From: Pipra filicauda
Taxonomy: Eukaryota > Chordata > Aves > Passeriformes > Pipridae
Direction of reading: 5' to 3'
NCBI RefSeq assembly: GCF_003945595.2
Contig: NW_024104440.1
Location: 117,449 to 181,448, forward strand
Length of the DNA stretch: 64,000 nt
A program made the position numbers and the translations under genes. The stretch's first letter is position 1, and the number at the start of each line of letters is the position of its first letter. The notes under the pieces were generated by a model. That model did no database searches, had not been told where the DNA came from, and was given only the letters and a program-made list of their open reading frames with translations. Below, in pieces: positions 11,884 through 64,000 of the stretch.

Positions 11884-14800
11884 CTGTGACTGGGGGCGAT
11901 AGATCCTGATTCAGCTCTGTAGTTTAGTCACAAGGGGAAAACTTTTCTAAAGAAAACAGAAGGTCAGTGGTTTTTAAAAGTATAGCTGTGGGATACTTGA
12001 TAATACAAAAACTGTCACTAAAACTTACTCAGTTTAGACGTCTTTGGCTGCTGTCTTGTTCCCTTGTCAGTCTGCCAAAGCTGCAGTGTGAGTGTGAGAA
12101 TGGTGGGAAGGAGCAGTGCCTGTCCCCAGGGTTACCAAATTACTGTCCCTGCCTACACACTGTGCATGTAGCCACGTCTGTCCTTCCGCACAAGCTTCTG
12201 GTTACTTAGTTTGTCTGAGCTACTGTAAATCCCACACTTGACTGAGTACACAGTTCCCTTTCTAACAAACCTTTTCGTTTCCGCTTAGTCTGCTGGGAAG
12301 ACTGTTGGACTACTGAAATGTATAAACATTGGTGTTTGCTGATGTATCACCACGCCTCCAGTGCAGCAGATTAGCCCTGTGTAACCTGGAAGGGTGAACA
12401 AACTTGTGACAAGGTCTCTGCAGAAGTGTTTACGTCACTGAAATCCTGATGAAAGCTGTGCTGCATAAGGAAGGCAATCGCCGATATTCCAGAGACTTTT
12501 TCCATGCTCCAAGCATGGAAAGCAGAAAGGCGTGTGCCATTTTTGGGAACCCCGGATGGAGTGACTCCAGCCCTAATTGGATACTTAAGACTGAAATTCT
12601 TTTTCTTTGCACATTGACTTTTGTCCCTGCAAAGTTCTCTGTAGGCTGAAAGGGCTTTTTGACTTGAGAAGCTTAGTCAGCTAAAGTGTAAAATTAAGAG
12701 GTGCTCCCTGGAGCCTGTTTTGAGAACTTTGAAGAATGACCATGGAAATGTGTACAGGAATGGGCTTGGTTGGAGAAGAGCAGACATGGATTGCAAGTGG
12801 ATTTGGTTTTGTTGCTTAGAAATAACACTTGCTTTGTTTTTGAGGTTTGCAGTCTGGAGATGTGTGTCCACAGAGCCTTATCCCTGTAGTTGAGGGTTTA
12901 AGGGGGAGATTTTTGGATGCTGAGTGAGGAAAAGCTGAATAAATAGCTACCAGAAGAGGAACCACCAAGAATTTTAGATTACTTTTTTTTTCTTTTTGAT
13001 ATGTGGACAGGTGGCACATACGATAAGAGGGATAAGGACTGGCTGCTGACTCGGCAGAGGAATTGGCTCACAGGGCTGATGAGGCACTGAGGGTGACTGG
13101 CTGCATAGCTGAGCTTTGCTTGTGCTTGCCTGGTGTGGTCAGAGTTGATTATTCCCAGGTGGAATGTGGAAGGAAAAGACAGCTGATCCTGGAGGGCAGC
13201 AGTGTCCACATGGACAGGTAGAGATGTGAGTGGTGAGGAGGCAGCATGGACATTGTCAGACCAGCAGAGGGGATGAGTTAAGGTTAAAACTTACTACAAA
13301 GTTTGGAGCCATGATAGATGGGAGTTTCTAGAGCATCTCACAAAAATACAAGAAAATCGAACTTGTCTTATAATGGTCAGAAATTCATATGTTCTCAAAT
13401 AGATGTATTTACATTATGTCTTGTGAAGTAAGGGGGAAAATAGTCACGAGCACTAATAAAACCCAGCTTCCTTTTGGTATCAAGATACCGATCCAGAGTC
13501 TGCATTGCACTAGGTGTACACCAGTATTTGGGGCAGTGGGAGTACTGAATAGTCATACAGTTCCTGTTGTTGCTGCCAGTCTGTACTTGAGATGAATTAG
13601 TGCTTCTGTGACCTGAACCAAGCTGGCAGCAGTGGAGGCAGTTCAGCAAGTGGCAGTTTTCTGGAGGATTGTCCTCAGTGAAGAATTCATTAAAGCAAAT
13701 GAACTTGTTGGATTTCCATCATGAGTGGTATCTTCTGCATCAGTTTTGTCATAACTTAGTATTTAGTCTTTAGTGCTTGGATACAATCAGAACTAGACCT
13801 TTGTAACCTTTTTCTAGAAGAATAAACTAACTTCTGTTTCCTGAATTGTTACAGAGTAATTTAGGTTGGACAGGTGTTGTTTGGATCAGCCACCTGCTTA
13901 GGACCTACTTAGGTGACGTTCTTCAAGGCCCTTGGACTTTGTATGCACCTTTACTTTCACTGTTACATCTTTTCATTCCAAAGTGTGTTTCCTACTTTTG
14001 TTCTTGTTGTGGAATTATTTAGAGCCAGATAAGGTCCTGATGAGGAAATTCTGCACTATTATCTGGCTTGTTTACTACTGGTAAAAACTCCCTGGTTGTA
14101 GTTTCTGTTTCCTTCCAGCCAATCTGTTCTGTGCCCTTGTGTGTTTTGCCTACAGATTCTGCTGGTATTCCTAAGGGGTGTCTTCTCAGACCTAAAGATT
14201 AGGTACCAGAGTCATCTGTGGGCAGCACCTTTGTGCTGTGTGTAACGAAAGTGCAACAATCCAAGTAAATTTTCTTACTGCCTGAACTTTTTTCCCCCTT
14301 ATTTCTCTCCCTGCCAAGTACAGGCTGTGCTGTGCTCTGTACCACCTTGAGGCCTGCTAAGGTAAAGTCAAATTGAGGGCTATAGCTTCTTGGAATAAGC
14401 TTGGGCAGTTGGGAGTATGTGAAGGATGCCATATCCAGGAGAAGGTGGTTGGGCTGGGAATAGGGCAGCAGGAGTACAGAGCCTGGCAGGAGTTTCTGAG
14501 ACAAGCTGTGAGCTCTTAGGTTTGGATGGCAGTGGCAGAGAGACAGTGGCTTGTCTCTTGTGCTCCTGGCAGCCACATGGATCTTCTGGTTTTGTTCTCA
14601 GTGGTGTCTGCTCCCTTGCTCAGCTGAAGTCCCTCGCATGCTGTGCTGGGGACAGCCAGGAAGCTGTCCTCAGGAAGAAACAGCCTTCCTCTGGCCCCGT
14701 TTCTCCTGCCAGCTCCTCTGCTGTGCCCCCAGCAGGAGTTGTCAGCACTGCCTTCATCCTGGGCAGAAGCCAGGATGGCCCTGCTTGAGATCTGCTCTCT

Positions 14801-15027
14801 TGTACACAAACATGAATAACCAAATTTACATATGTCTTGTTTCTTTTCATCCCCCAAACACACTATTCAATAAAAGTCCCTGAGATAATGAAGGCTGCTA
14901 AGAAATCTAAGAAAATAACCAGTTGTTATGCCCTTATAAAAAGCATGCTTTGTTGGTGATATTGCCACCTCGTTCATCACTTGGGTAGCCAGATACAGAC
15001 TTGCTTTATTTTCTTGTCCTTGCTTTA

Positions 15028-15110
15028 TGTTGTGGTTTAACCCCATCCAGCAGCTCAATACCACAAAACTGCTCACCACTCTCCTGGTGGGGAGGAGAAT
15101 CAGAAGAAAG
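15028..15110 (+). mobile_element. Truncated LTR fragment, same family as at 11.5 kb
   Basis: It begins TGTTGTGGTTTAACCCC, the same start and orientation as the LTR at 11484, then CAGCAGCTCA...GCTCACCACTCTCC and GAGAATCAGAAGAAAG before similarity fades. Only the first ~80 bases are recognisable. Confidence 0.6.
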
Positions 15111-16197
15111 CAGGATCTGTTGCTTGTTGGTCTCTGCAGCCAGCATAAGTAACTAATCTGCTTTCACTTCAGTAGAATGGTTTCTGAATGCTGTACCTTT
15201 TCCCCCCCTTTAGGCCAGCTTGGTTCTGTATGCAGAGCAGTAGAACTGCAGAAAGGCATGGACTGGAGGGGTGCTTTGTCCCAGTGTTCTTCCAGTGTGT
15301 GCATATGTTCCAAATACAGATTGCCCTTCCCAGATAGTACTGAGTGAAAAGATTTGCATGAACACAAAGTGATTGTGCAACAACAGAATGGAATGTGGCT
15401 CTTGGAGAGCTGTCTGATGGTCCTTAAGAGGAGGAGAAAAAGGGAGACGATGAAGTCAGCACTGATGTTCCACAGAAAATGGTGGGCAGAGTATAGGAAG
15501 TGTGTAGGTAGGAAGGAGGAGAGGAAGTCTGCACTGAAACCACAGTTGTTTCTTTCCATTTTGGGAAAAAGCCATGGTCAGCATTCTTATACTCTGGAAT
15601 TTAATTAAGAATTGGTGGAGGAGAGTTGCATTACAAACTCATTAAAACTTTGTTAAGTGGCAAAAATGGCAACCTTAGATATCTTTGAGGGTCATAAAAG
15701 CTTTGAGTTGAGTTGGATATACTTAATTGTTTGGGTTTCTTTTTCCTTCAATGTAAATATTTTTTATTTCAAGTCACAGCAGAGATAAATACTGTTTTTT
15801 AAATATTTGAGCTTCATTTCAAACACTCAGGCTCATGTTAGCTAGCAACTACCACGTGGCCTATTGTACTGTTTGATTTTTCAGGTGAACAAGAGGGATC
15901 AGAAATACTGTTCTTGGAGAATTAGGAGACTGCCAGATAGATTAGTGTACTAGTAAACATGCCCCTCATCCCTGTTTTAGCATTTTTAACTTAGAAAGGG
16001 AGAACTGGTATTTACTGCCCTGTGAGAAGGAAGTGGGAAGTAGGCAACAACAACAATGAAATCAAGATCAACCTTTAATTCTGTCAGAAACAAGTACCAG
16101 TCAATAGACTTTATGCTGGTAAAAGTCCATTTTAATCCAGTTATATTCTTGCTTCTGAATTGAACCTAATTATTTACTACTTACCCTTAATAAATAA

Positions 16198-17405
<1,208 letters not shown>

Positions 17406-17509
17406 GCAGTGTTAAAACATTGGTTGATGAAGTTGGTTAGCACCTCTACAAGCCCTCTCTGAAGTTTCATGGAGACTGCTCGTTTCTGTGCATCTTGTCA
17501 CTGGAAACC

Positions 17510-17515
17510 AATAAA
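17510..17515 (+). terminator. LITAF: LITAF polyadenylation signal
   Basis: AATAAA lies 105 bases after the LITAF stop codon, the first such signal in the 3' UTR. A longer 3' UTR using later AATAAA copies (near 18391 and 18603) is possible. Confidence 0.6.
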
Positions 17516-17529
17516 AAGTAATGTTTCTT

Positions 17530-20500
17530 ACTAGGTTGTTTGAATACAAGTTTGCCTGAGGGGATTTTCACTTAGGTCTGTAAAAAGTCTACATAATCTG
17601 TATGGGCCACTCAGTCCAGCAGCAGCTGAGAGCAAGGGAACATTTCCCTTTTTGCTTTATGCAAAACAGGTTGGTGATGTTCTGCAGGTAATCTTATCTC
17701 AATCATGTTGCACGTTGTTCTTGCTGCAGTCTCAGCACAGACCGAGAGGAGGATGCCTATGGAGAACTCTTTAGGCTTGTGCTTGGTGTCAATGCTTTGG
17801 CAACAGCACTGTTTACACACTGGCAGGGAATTGCCTCAGAGACAGGTGCCCTTCTTTGACAAAAGAAATTATTTGCTGGCATCTTTTCATGAGCACTAGA
17901 ATTCACTTTAAAACTTGGAAGAGAACCAAACCTAAAGGCTTCTTCCTTCTTGGAGGTTGCTTTACCAAATGGACAACTCAGGTTATTGTGCATCAGTGGT
18001 GATTGAATCCAGTATCTGAATTTTCTTACCAGTTTCAAGTCTCTAATCTGCAGTAAAGGTGTTCACAGAGGAATTTTTAAGAGATACTTGTCCAGTGTTT
18101 GGCTGGAGTTTTTTTTACCATTGACTGCAAGTCTGTGAAGTGTTCTCTTCATCCCAGAGAGCCTTGGTTATAGCATTGGAAAACTTCTTTGTACATTTAT
18201 ATAAGTCAACTGATAGATCATGCATAAACCTCACCCTTTTCTTAAGGCTTGAATTCTGCCTGAAAAACATTAGATAAAGGACCTGGGCTTCTAGCTGTTG
18301 ATCTGCTCGTTCATTACTATTTCTTCATTAAGAAGGCTAAATGTTTGTTAAGGAGTTTCTCTGACTTGTACTATGATTTTTTTTTAAATGAAATAAAAGA
18401 TAAATTTTGTTTTCAGATATACTTATTTAAGACAATAATCATAAAAAACTAGGGAATGAGGCTCTGAAGGTTGAAGTAATTTCCATGTCATAAGCAGCAG
18501 ATTTGATGCATTTGAATGATACCTGTCCAGAAAAGGCAGACAGGTGTTTAAACAAGGCTATGATGGTAACACTGTGTTAACCTCTGTAAAAGCAAAAAAC
18601 TAAAATAAATACAAATAAAAAATACTGCATTTACTGTTCTTGCCAAATGTGCCTTCTGTAAATACCTGCTATAAGTTAGTTTTTCAAAAGTCTTTCAACA
18701 CTTCAGGTTTGAAATCCAGTAATTCTGTAGATCACATACAACCTCTAGGCCTCCTGTTAATTAGTTTCTGTAAACTGCTGCTGCTTGTGAGTCAGTCTGC
18801 AAGTGGTTTAAGAGCTTCCTTGTGCATTTGTAAAAGGTTTCTGGTCTCCCCATACCATAAGAATTTACATCAGTAGCTACTAACTGTCAGAAGAATGAAG
18901 GAGATAAAAAGGTGGTAGTTTTGTAGCTTTCCACGTTGATGTTGCAGTACCAGCATGTGCTTTTGTCTGCTGGTGCTCCACCACAGTGCTCTCCATGTTC
19001 TTGAGGGGCCTGGGTGATGCTGCATTGAATTTTCTGTTCCGGTGGCATAAGCAAGACAAAAGTGTGTAACTGGAAAGCAGCACAACCCCACTGGGTGTCA
19101 CAGAAAATGTGCTGCTTGTCAGTTTATCACCAGAGCAAGGCAGGAGGAAGCAATGAAGATTGCAGAGTTCCCAAACTTGGTATTTGCTTGCACGGTGGGG
19201 AGGATTTTTAGTTCTGTTAGTACCTCTGTTAGTCAATCTGGTCTGGGTAATCCTCCCATGCATTCATTTGGTAAGTTTTCTAGTTGTTATTCTCTGAGCT
19301 CCCTTTTTCTCTCCAGAGTGATGGTTGGAAAATCTGAGATGGTGGCACCAGAATATAGAACACTGACCAAAACAAAAGTGTTTTTCTTTCTTTTATGTGC
19401 ACAGTCCATTGCTTCTCTTTGAGTTCCCTGTATGGATTGAGAGTGGGACATAAAATGTTGGCAGCTCTTCAGTCTAGTTCAGCATTCTGCAAAACTTTCT
19501 GCTGCCCCCTCTATACTTAAATTTCCTTAAATGCAAAGCCTGCGTTTGTTCTCTTGCGTATGGAATTATCTACAGAATGCACCACTTTGTGAAACTTATC
19601 TTGGAAAAACAAATGCAGGATATAACTTGCCTTGTGTGAAAGCACTTTGTGTTTATTATCTTGAAATTGTTGTTTGGGTTTTCTTTTAAAACTGACTCCT
19701 TTTAAAATAAAAACTTTGTCTTTCCTATCTAGTGGTTGTAATTGGAAAATTGTAACACTTGGACTGTTTCCAAACATACGGAGAGCTGAAATGTTAAGAA
19801 ATGTTATTACAGGAAGAAATTTTTCAGTGTCACTTGGGCCAAGTCTCTGATAAATGGCATTCTCTGCCCTGCAGACCAACTGTCACACACGGAGCCACAT
19901 GGAAAATGTGTTGTTTTCCTGCAACTCAGGCACAATAAGTTTTTCAGTTAAAACACTTCTGGGTAAAACTTTCACCTGCAATACAACTAAACAAACACAC
20001 ATAAATATGGCTCCACACTCACATACCAGTAACCAGTGGAGAGAAAATAGAAGCCAAATATCACTGTATTTAGTTGGAAAGAATCCCTGTTAATCAGGTA
20101 AGAATACTCTGGGGTTTTTTTAATGTCTGAAGCACTTTTTTTTTTATGAGGTGCAGAAAATACAGGAAGGTGATGTTAATACCTCAAACAATTTTGTTCT
20201 AATGCATTGGGATTTATTTTATTTAGTAATTTTATGGTTATTTTGGTAGTAAGCAAGTGGTGAACAAATGGTTTTTCTTCTGTTGCCACATACAGAGGTG
20301 ACATGCTGACTTTGTGGGCTCATCCTATTTTCACAGATAAGTAAGGAAGGGACATAGGCTGTCTGAAATCCTCCGGCCTTCCATGACAAATTCAAGTGAA
20401 GCCTTCCCCTGCTCCCACCTGCATTAGTTTTCCAGGATGACATTGCTTTCTGTTAGACTTTGATTTCTATTTTTCATAGACAGAATCTTACACAATGTTA

Positions 20501-21498
20501 AAATTCTGATGAGGCTTGAGCCAGAAGGAAATACAATTTGATTTGTCATCCAAAATAAAAGCTGTTAAAACCAGCAAAAAGCAGCTGATAGCCTTACCAG
20601 AGGGAGTTGTTAGCAAGTTCAGTGTGGTTTCCAAAAGTTGCTATTTATTGCAGTGTTTGCGAAAATACTTCTGTCAGTCTAACCACAAGTTCTTTTCTGA
20701 AGAAATGAATTGTGATTTGTCTACTCAAACCCAGTTAAACATTCTTCATAACTGAGCAGCAAGAGGTGAGTATTGTCATTCTGGAAGTAAAAACTAAGAA
20801 GTGAAAGTCCTGTGACGGTGTGAATTGTATTTTATACAATTTAGGATGACTTTTAATCTATTTTTGTGAGAGGAATACCCTCCTGTATGATATGCTGGGT
20901 GTGAATCCAGTATAGAAATAAATTTGCCAATGAGCATCTTATTACTTTTTCAAAGCAGGACATCAAAAGGTGCGTGTGAAACCTACTGATTTCAAAGGAA
21001 GTGCTTCTTGTTATCACTTGTAATTGATTTTAACAGTCTGAAAATCTAATGTCTGTTTGAACAGGTGGCTGTGTGTGGTCTGGAATTGCTAAAAGTAGTT
21101 GTGCCTGTGTCGAGAACGAACTCAGAATGAGTAGGCGGGTTCTTAAAGTCCTTTTGTGGTTGTCTACTTGATCGTTGTAACAAAAAAATCCCCAAAAAAG
21201 CAGCTTCAGCGACCTCCAGAGGACTGTTGCATTAACGGGTGTGTGGCAGGCACTGCTCTGGGACCTAAAGCCGTGGTGCATTTGGGTGCGGCTGCAGGGC
21301 GGTCACAAAAACATTAGGGGGGAAAAAAAGACAACCCCCAAGCAATTTCCACCTCTTGCTCCACACAGCCTCTGAAGCGCCTTCTCCTGGCCGGTGGGCT
21401 GTCTTGACAACTAGTTGTACTAAAGTTACCTCAGGCTCATGCCTCGTAAAATGCTTTTGTTGTTCACAAAGTAGCGCTGAAGATTTTTCTCTCTCTAG
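17530..21498. other. LITAF 3' flank / intergenic
   Basis: No coding exon or repeat family was recognised. AT-rich sequence near 18370-18620 with several AATAAA strings could belong to a longer LITAF 3' UTR. Open frames are short and without family resemblance. Confidence 0.5.
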
Positions 21499-21895
21499 GA
21501 TAATAGAATCACAGAGTCATAAAGGTTGGAAAAGACCTCTGAGATCCTCGAGCCCAACTATTACCCTAACGCTGCCAGGTCCAACGCTCAGCCGTGTCCC
21601 CAAGCACCACATCCACATGTTTTTTTTTTAATGCTTCCAGGGACGGCGATTCCACCCTTCCCTTCCCTTCCCTTCCAATGCTTGACCACCCTGTCAGGGA
21701 GTTGGAGAGAGAGAGGTCGCCCCTGAAGCCTCTTTTCTAAACACCTGGGCTGAACCCCCCAGCTGCTCCTCATCAAGAGCGATGAGGAGCTCCTCTGCTT
21801 TCCTCTGGACACGCTGCAGCAGCTCCATGTCCTTGGAGCGAGAGGCACAGACCTGGACACAGGGCTGGAGGTGCGGACACACCACCCCGTTTCCC
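21499..21895 (-). mobile_element. CR1 LINE 3' end (5'-truncated, degraded)
   Basis: Read on the minus strand it runs from a remnant of the reverse-transcriptase C-terminus (GACATGGAGCTGCTGCAGCG, then GTCCAGAGGA), through the typical 3' region (GGTGGAATCGCCGTCCCTGG), to the CR1 tail AGGTCTTTTCCAACC ... GTGATTCTATTATC. Most of the conserved 3' coding part is missing or altered, so it is a dead 5'-truncated copy with internal loss. This is the strongest bird/reptile signature in the window. Confidence 0.9.
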
Positions 21896-22230
21896 CGCAG
21901 CCCTCGTTGGCCCTTTTCGGCCGCGGGTTCGCCGGCGCTTGGGGCCGGGGCTCCGGGGAGCGGCCACAGCCCTGGGGCTTTCAGGTGACCCTTCCATGGC
22001 TTGATTTCCTCTGGGAAAGCGGGCTGGGAAGTGCCGGTGCCTCCCGGCCCCTCGCGGTGTCGGGGCGCTTTCCCCGGAGATGCGGCGCTCCCGGAGCGCT
22101 GGGCAGGGCTCGGTGCCCTGAGGGGCTCCGGGGGTCGCTCCAGGCCCATTTTGGGTCCGGAACCAGCCAAAGCTCCCCGACACCCTATTCCGTAGGCACA
22201 GGGAGGTGAGTGCGCTGGAGTCGAGTTTGG
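21893..22230 (+). promoter_or_regulatory. Small CpG island next to the CR1
   Basis: GC- and CpG-rich stretch (CGGCCGCGGG, GCCGGCGC, GGGCGC) beginning where CR1 similarity ends. It lies about 2.1 kb upstream of the LLTP start codon and 4.5 kb past LITAF. It could be a promoter for the LLTP gene or for a non-coding RNA, or GC-rich sequence brought in with the repeat. No conserved protein is seen in its frames. Confidence 0.45.
22197..22212 (+). other. Orphan strong splice donor in the CpG island
   Basis: GGGAG followed by GTGAGTG (donor at 22206) is a near-ideal donor on the plus strand. It could end a non-coding first exon that splices to an acceptor such as TTTCCCTTGCAG at 24035-24046, just upstream of the LLTP start codon. 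This is inference only. Confidence 0.3.
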
Positions 22231-24291
22231 AGCTGTCTCCGAGGGCGCTTCCCTCCTGCTTTGGGCTTAAACATCAGTGTTACAATAAGACTGCGTTTAA
22301 AATATCTGTGGGGCCTTTAACAAAACAGACTTTCCCAGTTTGTTAAAGGTCGGATTTTCTTGGCAATACTGGTGCACCGTTTTCAGGTGTCCCCGGACAG
22401 GCTTACCCTGTTGTGTGCCAGATGGTGATTTTTATTAAATTCGTTTTCCGAACTTAAGTACAGTATCCATGAAAATGGAGGAATACTTTTCAGAGCCTTA
22501 CAGCCAGCGTGGGTCTCCTGTGTGTCATTAAAGTGTGTCTGTAGCACACGCGCCAGTATTTTCTTCAGTACTTTAAGGTTACCTAGGACAGCAACATGGG
22601 GAAAATTTCTCTTCAGGAGGTTCTTTGTCAGCCTCTTTTGGGGGAGTTGTTCTGATCGTTTTTTTTAGAAAAATCTCATTTGGGGGAGGTAGAAAAAAAT
22701 GCTTAAAAAATGTTAAATTTGAGTCTTGGGCTGCATCCTGCACTTTCCAACCATCACATGAGGGAAGTCAGTCCAGTGCCCAGGACACTGATGCCATCCA
22801 TGTTTTATCTTAGAGGTTTGGCTCCAGAATGCATTTAAGAGTCAACTGCAATTCAGGCATTTAATTCCTAGTTTAGAAGTTTCAATACGAAGGGCCCCAA
22901 ATCTCCGCTATACTGAAAGCAGCTGAAATATTTTTAGCAAAAAAGCCCTGGAATTTCATTTGCAAATTTCTTTGGTTTTGGGTCTTTGAAACTCAAGATT
23001 CAAGCAAGCTCAGATTTATAAATTCTGGAGTGTGCTCATATACCTACAGTAAAATATTTTTCTTTTTTTTGTTTAAATTAATGTAGTTTCTTCCCTAAGA
23101 AATGGGAAGCTGCAAATCTAAAACTTGAAATTCAAATACAAATTTGATTATTTTAGAAAGGTGTGATTTGCATCTCTGACTGAAAAATCAGAGTAAGACA
23201 ATTTGAACAAAATAGAAAATTAGATGCAGTTACCAGGTGACACTGCACTCTATTTTCTTTCTCCAAGCCAAAGCCCAGATCCTGAAGCTGCTCTGTTCCA
23301 GCAGTGTTTTCCATATAACATACCTCAGGGTCCCAGCCTGAATCTGAGTTTGAACATGAGGCAGATCTCTGAGTCTCTCAGTAAGCTGACGTGGAACCCA
23401 TTCTGTAATTCAATGAAAAGCTAGAATGAATACCAGACTGAGTAACTCAGCAGATTAAAAATTGTAAACTCAACAAGTCACAAGATTTCCACATCCAAAT
23501 CTCTGAAGCAGTTTTCAAATTTAGAGTAGTCTGAAAAATCACCATGAAGGAAGAAGAAAGATTTCTCAGTTACTGTTTTGGGTCAATTGTGGGAAATTTG
23601 AGCCACTGCATGAAACCTGTAAGATTATTTTTTTTTAATTCAGTTTCAGACCTGAGCTGACTCTGAGTTTGGCATTTGGTAGATCAGGGATTTTGACAGA
23701 GGAGCCCAGCTTTCATCATGGAATATTTTATTAACTCTTTAGACTGGGATTGCTCTCTCACACCATCTTTAGTTATTGATGTTTGCAAAGCACATGCGAG
23801 AAGTTGCTTTCCCTTTAATATTTGTAAGTGTTTTGTGAGCAAATGTTACCTTTTGGAGCAAGTAAATTCGGGAGAGAGGCTGTAACAGTGCAGGCTTAGC
23901 AGAGGGGAGTAGTATGGGATTATCATATGTTATCTATGATTTCTACTTGTGAATCTGGCTTGAAGTAAACAGTAGCTCAGGGTGAACTGGAGAGCAGAGC
24001 ATTTGCTCAGCTGTGATGCCATATACTTAATCTCTTTCCCTTGCAGTTTTGTGGAATTTCTAATACGTTAACTTCTCTCTCTCTTTTTTTGCAAAAGGGT
24101 TGGAATGCTGTTGGGGATGGGATCATTGTTTGTGTGTGTCTGTCTCTCCCCCTTGCTATACATGTGCCCCTTCCCCTCTGCCAGAGCCCCTCCTCTGGCT
24201 GCAAGAGGGGAGTTGAAATAGTGAGATCCTGCTTTGTGAAGGAAATTTTCTTTCACTGCCTTGCTCAGAGGTGCCTTTGAGAGGAGAACTG
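22231..24291. other. Upstream region of the LLTP gene
   Basis: AT-rich DNA with no recognised coding exon or transposon. A good acceptor (CCCTTGCAG, ending 24046) and a C/T-rich, GT-rich stretch at 24070-24170 lie close to the start codon. The transcription start is not visible. Confidence 0.45.
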
Positions 24292-24306
24292 ATGTGTTTT
24301 TGTTAA
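24292..24306 (+). other. Possible four-codon uORF upstream of the LLTP start
   Basis: ATG TGT TTT TGT TAA ends 25 bases before the LLTP start codon. If this stretch belongs to the 5' UTR, the tiny uORF could modulate translation. The 5' UTR itself is not established. Confidence 0.25.
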
Positions 24307-24331
24307 CTTCTGGCCAGAGGAGGTGCTTTCG

Positions 24332-64000
<39,669 letters not shown>

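Noticed and set aside
11484..15110. Two same-orientation LTR fragments as the ends of a provirus
   Set aside because: The 3.1 kb between them has no gag, pol or env frames, and the second fragment is only ~80 bases. They are more likely independent solo or truncated LTRs.
7084..15865. CCACGTGGCCTATT present at both about 7084 and 15851
   Set aside because: A 14-base match containing an E-box, without extended similarity around it; too short to support a repeat or enhancer pair.
21694..22183. Minus-strand open frames of 136-158 codons
   Set aside because: They run from the CpG island into the CR1 remnant. The DMELLQRVQR-like part is the degraded CR1 reverse-transcriptase tail, not a host gene.

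Overview
The window looks like bird nuclear DNA. Genes are split into short GT-AG exons. A CR1 LINE 3' end lies at about 21.5 kb, two LTR fragments starting TGTTGTGGTTTAAC (a start I associate with avian endogenous retroviruses) lie at 11.5 and 15.0 kb, and a CpG island sits over a probable promoter at 9.3-10.1 kb. No bacterial, plasmid or CRISPR features are present. The species cannot be determined from the sequence alone.

Layout. 1-9.3 kb: no supported gene; the first 240 bases may be the tail of a 3' UTR. 9.3-10.1 kb: CpG island with GC-rich pentamer repeats and a splice donor, the probable promoter and non-coding first exon of the next gene. 10.1-16.2 kb: its long first intron, with a T tract, two LTR fragments and an AAT microsatellite. 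16.24-17.41 kb: LITAF, a complete 147-residue late-endosome/lysosome membrane protein in three coding exons, with a polyA signal at 17.51 kb. 17.5-24.3 kb: intergenic, with a minus-strand CR1 abutting a second small CpG island that carries an orphan splice donor.

24.33-64.0 kb: the main content is one very large plus-strand gene that runs off the right edge. I assembled 43 coding exons whose splice phases all agree, giving at least 2,334 residues without a stop. The product has a signal peptide, a vitellogenin/lipovitellin-type N-terminal lipid-transfer module (beta barrel, then helical domain), the following open beta-sheet region, and a long beta-rich C-terminal part. It is a large lipid transfer protein (LLTP), the superfamily of apolipoprotein B, MTP, vitellogenin and insect apolipophorin. 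It is not apoB, whose C-terminal half lies in one giant exon. It is far longer than MTP and, by residue 2,334, already longer than vertebrate vitellogenins. Its layout is closest to an apolipophorin/apoB-like protein built from many small exons.

The most interesting signal is inside this protein. From about residue 1,696 to the window edge, a hydrophobic-Pro anchor recurs with spacings of 94, 62, 60, 61, 64, 60, 32, 60, 60 and 60 residues. This is a ~60-residue beta repeat with apparent half-units of ~30, spread over many small exons and dense in N-glycosylation sequons. LITAF (membrane trafficking) and the LLTP (secreted lipid carrier) are neighbours on the same strand; nothing in the sequence shows that they work together.
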